From Galdieria partita (taxonomy: Eukaryota > Rhodophyta > Bangiophyceae > Galdieriales > Galdieriaceae), in the NCBI GenBank assembly GCA_025991245.1, contig BQMJ01000016.1, positions 62,001-126,000 of the forward strand: DNA of 64,000 nt, given 5' to 3'. Within the stretch, counting starts at the first letter, position 1. Each line of letters starts with the position of its first letter. A model generated the notes under the pieces. The model saw nothing but the letters and a program-made list of their open reading frames with translations. It made no database searches and was not told where the DNA came from. Position numbers and translations under genes: made by a program. Positions 45,582 through 57,024 of this stretch are shown piece by piece.

Positions 45582-47022
45582 TTAATTAGACCAGATATGT
45601 AATAATCCGTCAGCTGTTCCAGTGTATATTTCATTTCGCTCATCGTTGTAAAATATAGCAGAAACTTCATTCAATGCATTTTTGCCAGTAGAATCATCAT
45701 CACAAATAGAAGAAAGATGTTGTCCTGTTAGAATAGATACAATCCGGATAACGCCTTCCTTATGATTATTATCTTTCCTACCAAAAGCCAAAAGCAAGTC
45801 TTGGCTACCTATTATATAAAGACTGCTATTAGAACCATCTTGATAAGAGTGAACATTTCCTTCAAAAGTGGAGACCAAAGAACCATTTAAATTCCAAATA
45901 TAGAATCTCCCTTTGCTCTCTGTTAATAACAATTCACTTTCATGAAGAGCTACGAAAGCTGTTGCATTCAGAGAATGTGCATTTTTCAGGGAGTTTACAT
46001 ATCCAGTACGAATATCCATAATGTGCAATGTTTCGTTCTCTTGTTTGATCAAAAGTTTGTCTCCAAATTGTTCAATAAATTCAATTTTCTTGTTTCTATA
46101 TAGAGGAATTTTTGATTCTTTCAAACATTTGGCATTTTCTATGTCCAATATTCTGATAGGAAGATGACAGCCTATTCTCATATAAATGAGCATAATCATT
46201 CCTGGACTGATCTTGATTTCTTGAACTCTATCATCATGAATGACATGTTGAAGTTCATAGTTCTTCATATCCCATAATTTGTACACTGAATTTTGAGCAG
46301 AAAATGTCAATATCTTTCCATTGACTTCATCAAATTCAACAAAGCCAGGCCATCTCAAACATTCAGATTCGAATAACAAATATCCTTGTTGTGGCTTTCC
46401 ATTAAGTATATACTTCAGTGGTGTACTATAACACTTGAGAGAACTAAAACTATCCTGCTTCATAACAGAAACTGTTATGAGAGATCCATTCTTTCGATTC
46501 AGAAAGAGACTTCGAATGATCTCGTCTGGTGATCTGTTTATACAGCATATCTTTTTGGAGTTTTCTAATATTTTGATATGTAAATAAAAGTCGAACAAAG
46601 AATTGCAAAGACGAACCTCTAGAAAAGGCAAAACATACTCCTCCTTGAGTCAAGACAAATAATAGGTTGGAACAACTACTTATTTCGACAATCTTCGACG
46701 CTGATTGCGAAAGTATACAATTGTGTTTAGGAAGACCGTTTTCGAATATATCTATTGATTTCTACAAAGGGCTCACGTCTCAATATCACCCCATCCATTA
46801 ACAATCTGCACTTACTTTCAGTCGAATGTTTCTAAACTTTTCTGAAGTCGAAGTTCCTTTAAATATATCTTTGATACCTGTATTGAGTTCACGTGTATGT
46901 AGCTTGAGTACAAGGTTGCTTGTATGGGCTTTCTTTCTTCTTTTGACCTTTTCAATTGTTGTTGTGTCTATAAGATGCTTCGACTCAGCCAAGGTCCTTT
47001 TTCTCAAGTAGGTAGTAGCCAT
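45582..47022 (-). CDS. plant-type WD40/transducin-like protein
   Basis: Three exons (47022-46816, 46761-46617, 46564-45582; introns 54 and 52 nt) give 444 residues. Conserved blocks familiar from a single-copy plant WD40 protein are seen: SPDEIIRSLFLNRKNGSLIT, ECLRWPGFVEFDEVNGKIL, VQEIKISPGMIML, EFIEQFGDKLLIKQENETL and the end ERNEIYTGTADGLLHIWSN. No function is firmly known to me for that family. The first 65 residues are basic (TLAESKHLID, VKRRKKAH) and could be a nuclear signal. The second intron is stop-free in one frame, so an unspliced reading wrongly starts the protein inside it. Confidence 0.8.
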
Positions 47023-47574
47023 CAAGCGTCAATACTGGTGACTCAATAATTGAATTTTCTCTTTTTGTGCTTTTCAGTGGATCGACACATAGACAGCAAA
47101 AAGAGGAAAAAAGGAAAAGCCAATGCAAAGCCAACTCATCTCGGAAGGGATCGTGTCTCCTTGAATGGGACATAACGGTCGTTTGTCCCGATTCCACGTG
47201 TCGTAATGAAATGGGATCGCCATTTTTCCTCAAATAGACGCGATTGTACTGTGGCGGGGAAGAAGTGAATGGTCCACTATCATTCTTATGATTGAGTGGT
47301 TCATACAGATAGCACAGTGACATATATCAACAAGGATAAAGACTAAAATATGAAAAAGGGAGATCATGAAAATTGTTTTTGGTCATTGCATCTACACGAA
47401 CTGACAAAAGTCTGTTTACATGCGATGCTCCTCAAAATCGTTCAAAAACACATTGTATCTAAATATAGTTACACGAGGAGATGCCAAAAATAGAAATTTC
47501 CTTAAATTCTGACATTTGAATGATCAATTCCTTCCTCCTACACGCCCTCTATCTCTTGGCTGGTTGGAGTACAG
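47023..47574. other. divergent promoter region
   Basis: The interval separates the start codons of the WD40 gene (minus) and the coiled-coil gene (plus). A minus-strand frame of 112 codons (46985-47323) overlaps the WD40 start and shows no family features; I treat it as chance. A CACGTG hexamer lies near 47196. Nothing else is evident. Confidence 0.4.
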
Positions 47575-49699
47575 ATGGCACTAGAGCCAAGCGTTGAACA
47601 AGTGAAAAATGCGGCACTTTGTGTTTTGCAAGAAGCTGAACAAAAGATGAAAGCTCTTGAAGCGATGGTCGTTTCAAAACAGAATCAATTGGATGAAGCA
47701 AAGGAGCAGTTGTTTCGTATGAGACAAGTTGAAATTGAGGTTGGACAGTGGAAAAACCGTGCAACGACTTTAGAGAGACGGCTTGTAGAACTGTCCGAAG
47801 AAAGGGAACAATTGTCAGAACGACTGAAAGAAATGGAGACTTTGCAGAAAAACTGCAAGTTATTACCTAGGAGCAACAAGCTAAAAGTTATGATGCCAGT
47901 TTGGGTCCAAGTCTTACCTCTCGAATATGAGACAAAAGAGATAAACGCTGGAATGACCGAAATGGTTTCGTGTCCAATATTGAGTGTTTGTCATTATGAC
48001 TGTGTTTCGATTCTAGACAGCCAACCTACGAAAGGAGTTTGCTTTAATGATGTCGATAAAGGTATGACGTGTGATGCAGAATGCAGGCAATTGGAGAAGA
48101 AAAGATATTCCTATTCTTCCATCACAAGCGAATCTGATTCAGTTACTTGTCTAGATTCCTCGTATGAAAATGGAACACATCGAAATTCAGAAGTCGACTG
48201 TTTCACAAGTGTTTCGCAGACTCATAATTTACAGAGATTGAATGTGAATAGTTTCAATAACAAGACTTCACAAACAATCGATATTTCTTTGTTTTATTCA
48301 TTGCATTCTTCTCTGATGATAGCTGTTGGAACATTTATTTTGCAACAACTTGAAAGGCATATCTCTTGTTGGAAAGGAATGAATAAGTTGTCAATGGAAG
48401 ATTTGAGTACGTTGAAAGGGGTTGTAAATAATATGCTTTCTAGTTGGGATGTTTCCAACTTGGCCAAGTATGAACTTTATAATGGCAAGTGGATTTCGTG
48501 TTTTAGAAATATATGGAAACAGGTTGTCATGCAGTTTGATGATCGACGAAAGTTAATAGACAATGAACAGTTCTTGTTCTTTGGAATTATATTGTTTTGT
48601 TGTTTCTTTGACTCGAAAGTGGAACGTTTTCGGGAGACAATGGCATGCGAAAGTCAGTGTCTGTTGAATGAAAATCTTTATGAAGACTCCATCAGTGACA
48701 ACTCAAAACCTTCCCATGGCATGGTCATATCGCCGAATGCATCACGTAGCGAGACTCCACTCAAATACTTTTCGACTATTCGTCAAGCTATGGAAGCGAT
48801 TATACATCTTCTTGTTGTTGCAAATGACAGAGCAGTCAGGAAATGTCGTTATTGGAAGAAGCAAGCAAAGTATCATGAGGAGACGGCTTTGTCTCTCCAT
48901 GTTGAACTCTCCAATTGGAAAGCACGTCTTTCAGAATTGAACGACAGGTTTTTGCTTTGGAAGGATTGTTTCTTAGAGTTGAAAGAAAGAGCAACTCTAC
49001 AACAAATGAAAGATGAACTTTCAAAGGAGCTTGATGGATACAAAAGCTTTTTGAATCACTTGGGGAAGGTATATCAAGCTTATATTGGGAGTTATGGGTA
49101 TCAAGAAAGGTCAACGAAACAACTTGAAGACAAGATAACGAAAATGAATGTAGATATTGAAAAGCTTGATCATGAAAGAAGGAAGTGGATGGAAGAACGG
49201 AACAAGAATGAAGCTAAAATTGAGCAACTTCTACAGCAATTACAGGAGTGGAAAACAAAAGTTGAAAGACTGCAAGATTCAGTGACCAAAAGTGAAAACA
49301 TGAGAACGCAATTGGAAAGGAGAATAGTGGAGATAAAAGAACAAGAAGTGAAGGTTCAATTGGAACATGAACGGCTGATTGAAAGAAAGGAATCTGAAAT
49401 ATCAAACGCTCAAAAGTTTATAAGTAATTTGCGTATCCAATTGGAAAGATCTGAACAACATTTGGTACAATCACGCAAACGAGAATGTCTATTAGAAACT
49501 CAAGTTGACACGTTGCAAAAGGCTTTAGATTCGACTAAAGATGAATTGGTACTCGAACTTGTTCATACGAAGATAAAACTTGGTAAGTTTTCTCAATGAT
49601 TGTCATCATGAAACGATTTGAACGATTGTTTCTCACCACTTAGCTCAATCATACGAAGAAATGGAAAGATTACAATCACGAAAGAGATTCATTTCTTAA
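47575..49699 (+). CDS. coiled-coil protein of unknown function
   Basis: Exons 47575-49582 and 49644-49699 (61-nt intron) give 687 residues. Coiled coil is predicted at about residues 8-95 and again from about 420 to the end, with heptad-rich stretches such as LEDKITKMNVDIEKL and LLQQLQEWKTKVERL. The middle is polar, with one hydrophobic stretch (FLFFGIILFCCFF, near 335) that could be a membrane helix. Such long two-block coiled coils are common in centrosomal, Golgi or cytoskeletal proteins, but no motif points to a family. The PPR gene begins only 16 nt after its stop. Confidence 0.65.
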
Positions 49700-49715
49700 A
49701 CCGACAGCGTTTGCG

Positions 49716-52105
49716 ATGCATTCGTGCAAACCCAAAACGATATTCATGGATCGGGTAGCTTTTGTCAGTTGTTTCTATTGGGTTCCAAGTAAAGCAACCA
49801 CGTATGCTTCTACAAATAGCTGCTTTATTATTCTGAAAACTACTGTGAACGGTTCAAACAAGAACTGTAGGGCACTACGTAATATTATTTGCACTCCAAA
49901 AGTGTGTCGATGGACTCGTCAGAATCAGCGAAGACTTGATTCATATGATCGAATCCCTTTTGTTTGTAACACTACCCATATAATAGCACAAAGAATAGAA
50001 AGTGATCACCTTCATCCTTCAAAACTGTTTTTTGGAGAAGGAAAAAAGTCCATTGCAAAGCTCAACAAGGAACTTTCTCGACTGTGTGACGTTGGAAACT
50101 TTCCTGAGGCTTTGAAAATATTGGAAGGAATGGAAGTGAGTAATGTACTGCCAGATAATATTACTTATCACTGTATGATTCGCTCTCTTACGAAAAGAGG
50201 AGAAGAAAGATTGGCGCGTTATTGTTTGAAGCTGATGTTGGAAAGAGGGTTACTTCCGTGCACAGAAAGTGTCAATTTATTGATGAAGCAGTATTTTGTT
50301 CAGTCATCTAGAGCTTTGGAGAAGGCTTCATTGTTGTTTCGAAGAATGAAAGAGCTGCAAGTTCCTTTGGACGCATATACCTATAATAGCTTATTGCACG
50401 TCTACGCGTTGAATGGACAAGTTACTCTGATGGAACAATTATTTGAGGAGATGAACAAACAAGAGCGTCTAGTAGATTGGAACACGCTGAGTATTATGTT
50501 AAAGGGATACTGTAAGGCAGGTGATGTTCAGAAGCTCGTTGGTTTCTTGTCGGAAGCAGCTAAGAACCCAAAGTTGGAAGGCCAACTCAATATTGGAGTC
50601 TACAACTGTTATGTGGATAGTCTTCTGCAACTGGGTCAATTGAATACTGCTGAAAGAATTTTAGAACATATATTCGGTCACGAAGCCATATATCAACCCA
50701 CCATATATACTTATAATACTCTTTTAAAGTTACAAAGAGAACGCCAAAACGATGTACGTTCTATGCAAATTTTGGATGATATGAAAGAGAAAGGTGTAGT
50801 ACCGGATATCTATTCTTTCTGTATTATAGCGGACTGTCTATGTCGTAAAGGAAAGATGAAGGAGGCGATGTCATTGAGGCAACGAATGGATCACATTTCA
50901 CGAGAAAGTCGAACAGTTTATTACAACATTCTATTAAAGGGTTGCAAATTTCTGAAAAATGGAGCTCTGGAAACGGGATGGACTATTCTGGATAAAATGT
51001 CACAAGACCAAATATCTCCGGATTCTATCTCTTTTGTGACATTGTTAGAGATATGTAACGAAGTTAAAGACATCGAAAGTGCTAGGATAGTAGTTCGAAG
51101 TATGATGATTTCAAAGCAAAGGATTTCGATAGAAGCTGTCAACACTGGATTATCTGTTTTCTGTAAAATGAAGGCGCCCATCGAAGAATCCTTTCAGTTG
51201 ATGAAATGGGCTAAAGAAAACCGTATTGCTCCTGATACGATATCGTACAATATTCTGATTGATCATGCGTTCCGGTGGAGAGATTGGGAACAAGGTGAGA
51301 AAATTTTCAAAGAGTTACAAACACAAGGCCTCAAACCGGATGCAACAACATACAATTATCTCATTCGTGCATACTCCAATTCCAATCAATATGCAAAGGT
51401 AGTTGCTACGTTCAAAGAAATGAACAAGAGAAATTTTACCCCAAATGAGCAGTCCTGTAGTAGTTTGGTTCGCGTATTTCATATTCAAGGCAATGAAGCA
51501 GCAGCTCTTCAAGTATTGAATCTGATGGAAAGATGCCATTCACCTCGTAATGACCCTTCCATATTAGCATTTGTTCGTGCCTACATCGTAGTCGGTCGTC
51601 TACAAGATGCGCTGAGAATGAAAAAAATGCTATCCAAAGAAACTGGGCGACTTTGGAAAACAGTAGTCACAATTCTAATGGATGCTTTTGCATCTATGGG
51701 GGATCTTCCTGTCGTCCAAGATCTGCTTGCCGAAATAAGTCATTTTGAGAATAGCAATACTTTGGACCCCATACATAAGGGTATTTATATCAAGGCTTTG
51801 TGTAATGCTTGTGAACATGAAAGGGCTTTTCAACTGTTGAAGGAAGATAGTCGCCACGATATTATATGGTACAATACTTTGTTGCATTCATTAGCAAAAA
51901 TAGGTGAAATGGATAAACTGTCTCAAGTCCTTCATTATATGCAAGTAAGTAGCGCTGGTTCAAAATGACCATTCGTTGACTAGTCCATAAGGAAAGAGGT
52001 ATTCCTCACGATGAACATACGAAGTACGCTATGAGACCATTAATGCAGAAATTTGCGAGCTTGTTGAGTGAGTATCATCGTACAAAGCACGCCAACAGGC
52101 CATAA
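49716..52105 (+). CDS. pentatricopeptide repeat (PPR) protein
   Basis: Exons 49716-51944 and 51992-52105 (47-nt intron) give 780 residues. At least 14 degenerate 35-residue P-type repeats are visible, with landmarks such as PDNITYHCMIRSLTKRG, PLDAYTYNSLLHVYA, PDTISYNILIDHAF and PDATTYNYLIRAYS. The last splice completes a repeat ending MQERGIPHDEHTKYAMRPLM. The first 100 residues are basic and Ser/Thr/Asn-rich, a likely organelle leader. P-class PPR proteins bind organelle RNA to stabilise, cleave or translate it. No SMR, DYW or E domain follows, so editing is unlikely. The target organelle is not clear. Confidence 0.9.
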
Positions 52106-52204
52106 GATCTGAAACAACAACAAGGCAATCCATCAGCACAATTGTGTAGAAAAAAGATCCTTTGCGCCATTTTTCTGCTTCAATTTGGGCGCCAAATTAA
52201 ATCT

Positions 52205-52840
52205 ATGGAGGACTTTTCTGTTTTCAGAATGAGACCACAGTGCAGTGATCATGTTTGCTCGACCTCTTTGGAAAGTATACGACATGCCAAGTCATCCATG
52301 ATTGTTCGCAAAAACCAATCCTGCTTGTCTCATCAAAAGGAAGAGTTTGATGAAACAACAACTTGGGATGGCCAAAGGAAACGAAACTTTTATTTTGTCC
52401 TGCAACCTGTTCGTAAACGAACGGAAGCCACAACTCCCTTCCATCCTTTAGAATCGCCAAGTCGCACAACTGTTTCCACCGCTCATTCATTTTTACCCAC
52501 AACAAAACCCAAGCGGGACCTTGTTAGCTTTGTGAAAAAAAGATTGGAATATCCGTCAGAAGATAGTGCGGCATTGGAAAATCAAGGAATAACAGATTGG
52601 AAACAATATCTAACGAAGTTTCAATACACACGAACGCTGGACGAACAACAACAAACGTCATCCTCCTCATTTCTTTACAAGCTTCCTACCCAAAATCGAA
52701 CCAGTCCAACTCGACTGTATTGCACTTTGAAACAATTATTCTATCAACTTTATGGACATTCATCCTCAATATCTTGTACTATAGCTAGTAGAGAATCTCC
52801 AAAAACATTCTACTCACTTGAATCTATCTTTGGCAAGTAA
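52205..52840 (+). CDS. hypothetical polar protein
   Basis: 211 residues from the first ATG; the frame opens upstream without one. Ser/Thr/Gln/Lys-rich, mostly disordered, with a slightly conserved-looking centre (DLVSFVKKRLEYP then TDWKQYLTKFQYTRTLD). No motif recognised. Its last 31 nt overlap the last coding bases of the convergent flavoprotein gene, which is well supported. Either the two transcripts really overlap in coding sequence, or this frame ends at an upstream donor, or it is not a gene. Confidence 0.4.
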   Translation: MEDFSVFRMRPQCSDHVCSTSLESIRHAKSSMIVRKNQSCLSHQKEEFDETTTWDGQRKRNFYFVLQPVRKRTEATTPFHPLESPSRTTVSTAHSFLPTTKPKRDLVSFVKKRLEYPSEDSAALENQGITDWKQYLTKFQYTRTLDEQQQTSSSSFLYKLPTQNRTSPTRLYCTLKQLFYQLYGHSSSISCTIASRESPKTFYSLESIFGK

Positions 52841-54456
52841 TTTTCAAATATATTTTCAGTGTGACTTGCTTTGAGTCTCTCGGCAACATTACGACCACAT
52901 AAATAGCCAGTCGTCCACGCTGCTTGCACTAGAGAATATTCAGTCTTCCTAGTAGTAATTATTCAGTTGCAACACTCACAATTGAAACCTCCTGTCACTC
53001 CATCGATATCTAAAATCTCTCCAGCAAAGTATAGATTGGGCACTATTCTACTTTCCATAGTATCAAAATGGACTTGTTTTCTGCATACTCCACCACAAGT
53101 CACAAATTCCTCTTTAAAGATACCTTTTCCTTGAATTTCAAAGAGACTTGATTTCAAAGCCAGTGACAAAGCATGAAGTCGAGACTTGGAAAGATCTTTC
53201 CACATGCATGTTTCAATTTGAAGTGTTTGAACGACGATGTTTCTCCACAAACTTTTAGAAAGTCTTCCATTTCCATGTTTATCCCGAAAAGGACAGACAT
53301 TGGCTATTTGTTTTGTTTTCCAACTATGTCTCTTTTCCACTAGAATGGCCGTAATCTCACTCATAGGGATATCCGGTAACCAATCCATTGATAACTGTGC
53401 TTTATAATTGACAGCTGCAAGTTGTCGAGCACTCCAAGCAGATAATCTCAACACAACAGGACCCGATAAACCCCAATGAGTGATCAACAAAGGTCCACGT
53501 TGAACCCAATCATTTTTTGTCAACGATGAACGGCGACCAGTTTGTATTCCAATCTTTAAATGCAAAGCAGCCTCTTGCACCGCTGTTCCTGATAATCCTC
53601 GTAAACGAGCATCATCTATACAAAACTAGATGGAGAGAGATATATTTTCAACCCAACGTTGTATCCATCATCTCGTTGATTGACTTACCGTAAATAAACT
53701 TGGACAAGGTGAATGAATGGTATGTCCCCAAGCAGAAAGCCAGTGATAAGCAAGTCTATTAGAACCTGTGCTCAACAAAAGATATCGACTTGATAGCAAT
53801 TCCTTTCCATGAACAAGGAAATATCCATTCTCATCCTTTTCTATTTTCGTCACTGGATATTGTACACGAATTTCCACATGAAATCGTTCCAACATTCGTT
53901 GAATGCATTGGATTATTGTTTGACTGTTATTGGAAACAGGAAATACTCGTCCATCTTTTTCGGTCTTCAATTCAACCCCATTTTGTTGCAACCTGGAGAC
54001 CAATCAATCAGTCAACAACATAAACAAATATAGAGTGGAAAATAAAACAACGGTGCTTGCTTACCACTCTTTCATCTGCAAAGAACCGAAACGAGTGAGT
54101 GGACCTATCAACTCCTTTCCACCTCTTGGATAGTGTTGAGCAAACACTTTGGGATCCCACTCCCCATTGGTAACATTACATCGACCACCACCACTTATTC
54201 GAACTTTTTCAAGAATCCGAGCAGTTCTTTCAAGTATCACAATATGAGGTACGGTTGGATAAATAGCTTCACATAACTGAACAGCAGCAAAACAACCAGC
54301 AGGTCCACCACCAATAACAATCAAGTCATATCGTTGGATTGCATATACAGGGTTACTATGTGGACAATATCGAACAATTTGAGGTCTTTGATAACTTTGT
54401 CGGACTGGGAGACTTTGCCATCGATCGAGTCCATCGACCCATCCGATCATTCTCAT
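52810..54456 (-). CDS. HI0933-type FAD-dependent oxidoreductase
   Basis: Four exons (54456-54065, 53992-53689, 53625-52980, 52928-52810; introns 72, 63 and 51 nt) give 486 residues. The FAD-binding motif YDLIVIGGGPAGCFAAVQL lies near residue 45, then ISGGGRCNVTNGE, the hallmark of the HI0933/YhiN/BaiN family. The end has FAGEILDIDGVTGGFNLQAA, with the last residues restored by the final splice. Substrates of this family are mostly unknown; the bacterial members include a bile-acid and a peptide-associated reductase. About 40 N-terminal residues precede the FAD fold and may be a leader. The start is 65 nt from that of eIF2D. Confidence 0.9.
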
Positions 54457-54521
54457 TGAAGAGAAATGACCGAGTGCTCTTCTGCTGTGGAGCAACACCT
54501 ATCGTTACAACTCAAACTGTA

Positions 54522-56303
54522 ATGTTCAAAAAGCAATCGACTATTCAATCCAATCACTTGTTAAAGACTTCTGAACGTCGTCGGTTACGTACAGAACTCA
54601 AAGAGTGTTTTCCATCACTCGGAGAAGAAGATTGGGAAAGGATCTTACCACACAAACTTGGAGAAGTCATAGTATTGAAACTTTCAAACAAGGCCACTTT
54701 ATATTGTCTACAGTGCAACACAGAAAAAGACGAGACTTTGGGATCCACTTTTGGTGGCAAATTCGGTCAACCAGTCTTTGTTTTTGTACCAGAAGAAGGA
54801 GGTTGGTTTCCAACTGTTTATACTTTATGGAAAGTACCTCATCTATTGCCCTGTTTTGAAACCCATTCACAAGTCAGTCGTTTTTTATTGGGAGCAGCGG
54901 ATTTGATGCTTCCTGGTGTTTATCCACCTGATAACGATGGCAGCTTTACGGATGTACAGTTCGGACAAAGAAGAAGCGTTGTTGTCAGAGGAAATCCGAT
55001 GCCCTTTGCTGTTGGTGTTTGTTGTTGCTCTTCAGTGGACATAGAGAAGAATGGATGGAAGGGAAAAGCCTTGAAACTTGTTCACTATTATGGAGATAGT
55101 ATTTGGTCACTTGGGGATCGTTCCAAACCCAACCAAGGATTTTCACTAGAACAAATTGACTCCATCGACAAGTTGATGGAAGCACAACATAATGTGGAGT
55201 CCGTACAACCACAATCGACTGAGGATGAAGAAGAAAAGAAGCTAACTCAAACAACATCACAACTTTGCATAGAAGAAGATGAACATTCAGAACCTTGCAC
55301 AGAAGTAGATATGGATACCTTGTTGGATCGTTGCTTTTTGCAAGCTGCAAAGTGTTTGATTGAGGACCGACAGTTGCCGATGGAAGCGAGTAAAATGTTC
55401 AATGAGTTTATCTTACCTTCGAGGCCATCCAATACGGTGATTGATTGGAAGAAAAGTTCACATAAAAAGTTGGGAGCATTTATGAAAAGTCTCTCTAAAC
55501 GTAAATTGTGCAAATTGAAGGAAGGAAAGGGACAGTTGCAGGTATTGACAATCAACCGCAATCATGAATTGTATCAATCCTTTGTTCCGTATGATAGCAA
55601 AGAAATGCAAAGTACAAAGGACAACACGGATTCTCATTCTTCTTTGCCTGTTCATCATCCTGTATCGCATAACAATGGAATTCCGCAAGTTGTAGAGATG
55701 TGGAAACCTCATCAACATATGAAACATCTTTTGGAATGTTTACAAAAGGATGAAAATGCATTGTACACCCGAGAAGAGATAAGAGATGTTTTGCAACAAT
55801 ATGTACAACAGAAATGGCCACAAAATAAGGAGAGTTGCGAGGTTGCATTGGACGATGTATTGCGAGATGCAATATTCAAAGGAAATACCAAAGGACTGAC
55901 GGAAGAGATTCCTTCAATGATGGATGGGAAGGAAATGGAATCCATGTTGTTGTCTAGGATGCAACCTTATCATGTATTGTATCAACCTGGAGAAGAACCG
56001 ATTATCCGTAAAGGTGCTGTGAAACCTATAGGAATTGTAATAGAAGATAGGCAAGGCGGTAGAAAACATGTAACACGTATTCAAGGCATAGAGACGTTTG
56101 GTATTGAACCTGAAGACTTTGCACAAAAGGCACAAATAGCCTTTGCTTGTGCTTCCAGTGTACATCCTTTGCCAGGAAAACAAAATCATTCCGTGGAAGT
56201 ACAGTGTCAAGGAAACGTAGCAAGTGATGTGATCAAATGGTTGCAAAAGTTTGGTATTCCGTTGAATTGGATACAAATCCAAGACAAAAGAAAGAAAAAG
56301 TAG
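54522..56303 (+). CDS. EIF2D: translation factor eIF2D (ligatin)
   Basis: 593 residues from the ATG at 54522, intronless; the frame opens upstream but the family start MFKKQSTIQSNHLLK is here. Order of parts: DUF1947-like N-terminus and PUA (FPTVYTLWKVPHLLP, GAADLMLPGVY), acidic linker, SWIB/MDM2-like segment near residues 310-380 (KKSSHKKLGAFMKSL), and C-terminal SUI1 domain (KGAVKPIGIVIEDRQGGRKH, ITRIQGIE-type, VEVQCQGN). eIF2D delivers tRNA to or removes tRNA from the 40S P site in initiation and recycling. Length is close to the human 584. Confidence 0.95.
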   Translation: MFKKQSTIQSNHLLKTSERRRLRTELKECFPSLGEEDWERILPHKLGEVIVLKLSNKATLYCLQCNTEKDETLGSTFGGKFGQPVFVFVPEEGGWFPTVYTLWKVPHLLPCFETHSQVSRFLLGAADLMLPGVYPPDNDGSFTDVQFGQRRSVVVRGNPMPFAVGVCCCSSVDIEKNGWKGKALKLVHYYGDSIWSLGDRSKPNQGFSLEQIDSIDKLMEAQHNVESVQPQSTEDEEEKKLTQTTSQLCIEEDEHSEPCTEVDMDTLLDRCFLQAAKCLIEDRQLPMEASKMFNEFILPSRPSNTVIDWKKSSHKKLGAFMKSLSKRKLCKLKEGKGQLQVLTINRNHELYQSFVPYDSKEMQSTKDNTDSHSSLPVHHPVSHNNGIPQVVEMWKPHQHMKHLLECLQKDENALYTREEIRDVLQQYVQQKWPQNKESCEVALDDVLRDAIFKGNTKGLTEEIPSMMDGKEMESMLLSRMQPYHVLYQPGEEPIIRKGAVKPIGIVIEDRQGGRKHVTRIQGIETFGIEPEDFAQKAQIAFACASSVHPLPGKQNHSVEVQCQGNVASDVIKWLQKFGIPLNWIQIQDKRKKK

Positions 56304-56355
56304 GAAACTCATAAAAGAACAACACCCAAAATGGGAAGAGAATATTGGTTGTCTC

Positions 56356-56925
56356 ATGTTCCATCATCTTTATGAAGACTTACCAGCACCCAAGTCTTCT
56401 TCTAATGTTACGGGTTCTTCAAAGAAGGAAACTTTTGCAGCTAAAATTGTTCCACAGGAAATAATAGGTAGTGACGAGACTTGTTCAAAAGAAGAACAGA
56501 TATCACAACCCAAGAAGGAAACCATATCATCTTCTCGTTGGTCCACTGCAGCTGCAAGGATGTTGCAACCTCCCCCAAGTGTTTTAGTAAAGCGTCAAAC
56601 TCATAAAGTGCCGAAAACTGTTGTAAAAGAAACAAAAATAACTGTTTCTTCTAAACAAGAAAACCAGAGAAACTTGGAAGGCTTAGAAAGGGATAACAAG
56701 CAAGTGGATGAGGAAGATAGCAAACAAGTGGATGAGGAAGAAGAAGAAGAAGAAGAGAAGAGGAAAGTATTCAAAGCACAGCAGCAACAGGAAACGCAAG
56801 TGACTAGTGGAAAATATTGGAATGTTGTGGACGAATATGACCCTCTTAGACCTAACGACTTTGAAGCGTGTTTGAGAGAAAGAGAATGGAGAAAGGCTCA
56901 ACAAGTCAAATCGAGTTTTAATTAG
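56356..56925 (+). CDS. SPF45/RBM17-like protein, N-terminal part only
   Basis: 189 residues, intronless. It opens MFHHLYEDLPAPKSSS, like plant SPF45 (DRT111), and near the end has VVDEYDPLRPNDFEACL followed by a basic Arg/Glu helix, the second conserved N-terminal block of SPF45. The protein stops here, without the G-patch and UHM-type RRM that follow in SPF45 of other organisms, and neither domain is found in the next frame downstream. A poly-Glu run lies around residue 130. It could be a truncated paralogue, a split gene whose other part lies elsewhere, or a distinct small splicing protein. Confidence 0.65.
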   Translation: MFHHLYEDLPAPKSSSNVTGSSKKETFAAKIVPQEIIGSDETCSKEEQISQPKKETISSSRWSTAAARMLQPPPSVLVKRQTHKVPKTVVKETKITVSSKQENQRNLEGLERDNKQVDEEDSKQVDEEEEEEEEKRKVFKAQQQQETQVTSGKYWNVVDEYDPLRPNDFEACLREREWRKAQQVKSSFN

Positions 56926-57024
56926 GAAGTCTTTATGGTAACTATTTTTGAAAGTTGTGTCGATAGGATCATAAATGAGTGATAAGCGAATGTTGATCGG
57001 TACAAGAGAGAGAAATGAAGCGCC

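Noticed and set aside
46565-46631. Start of the WD40 protein at 46631 (MPFLEVRLCNSL)
   Set aside because: Most of this stretch is a stop-free intron. Splicing 46617 to 46564 joins GGVCFAFSR to ENSKKICCINRSPDE, which fits the family, and two more exons precede it.
46985-47323. 112-residue minus-strand frame
   Set aside because: It overlaps the well-supported first exon of the WD40 gene in another frame and shows no family features.
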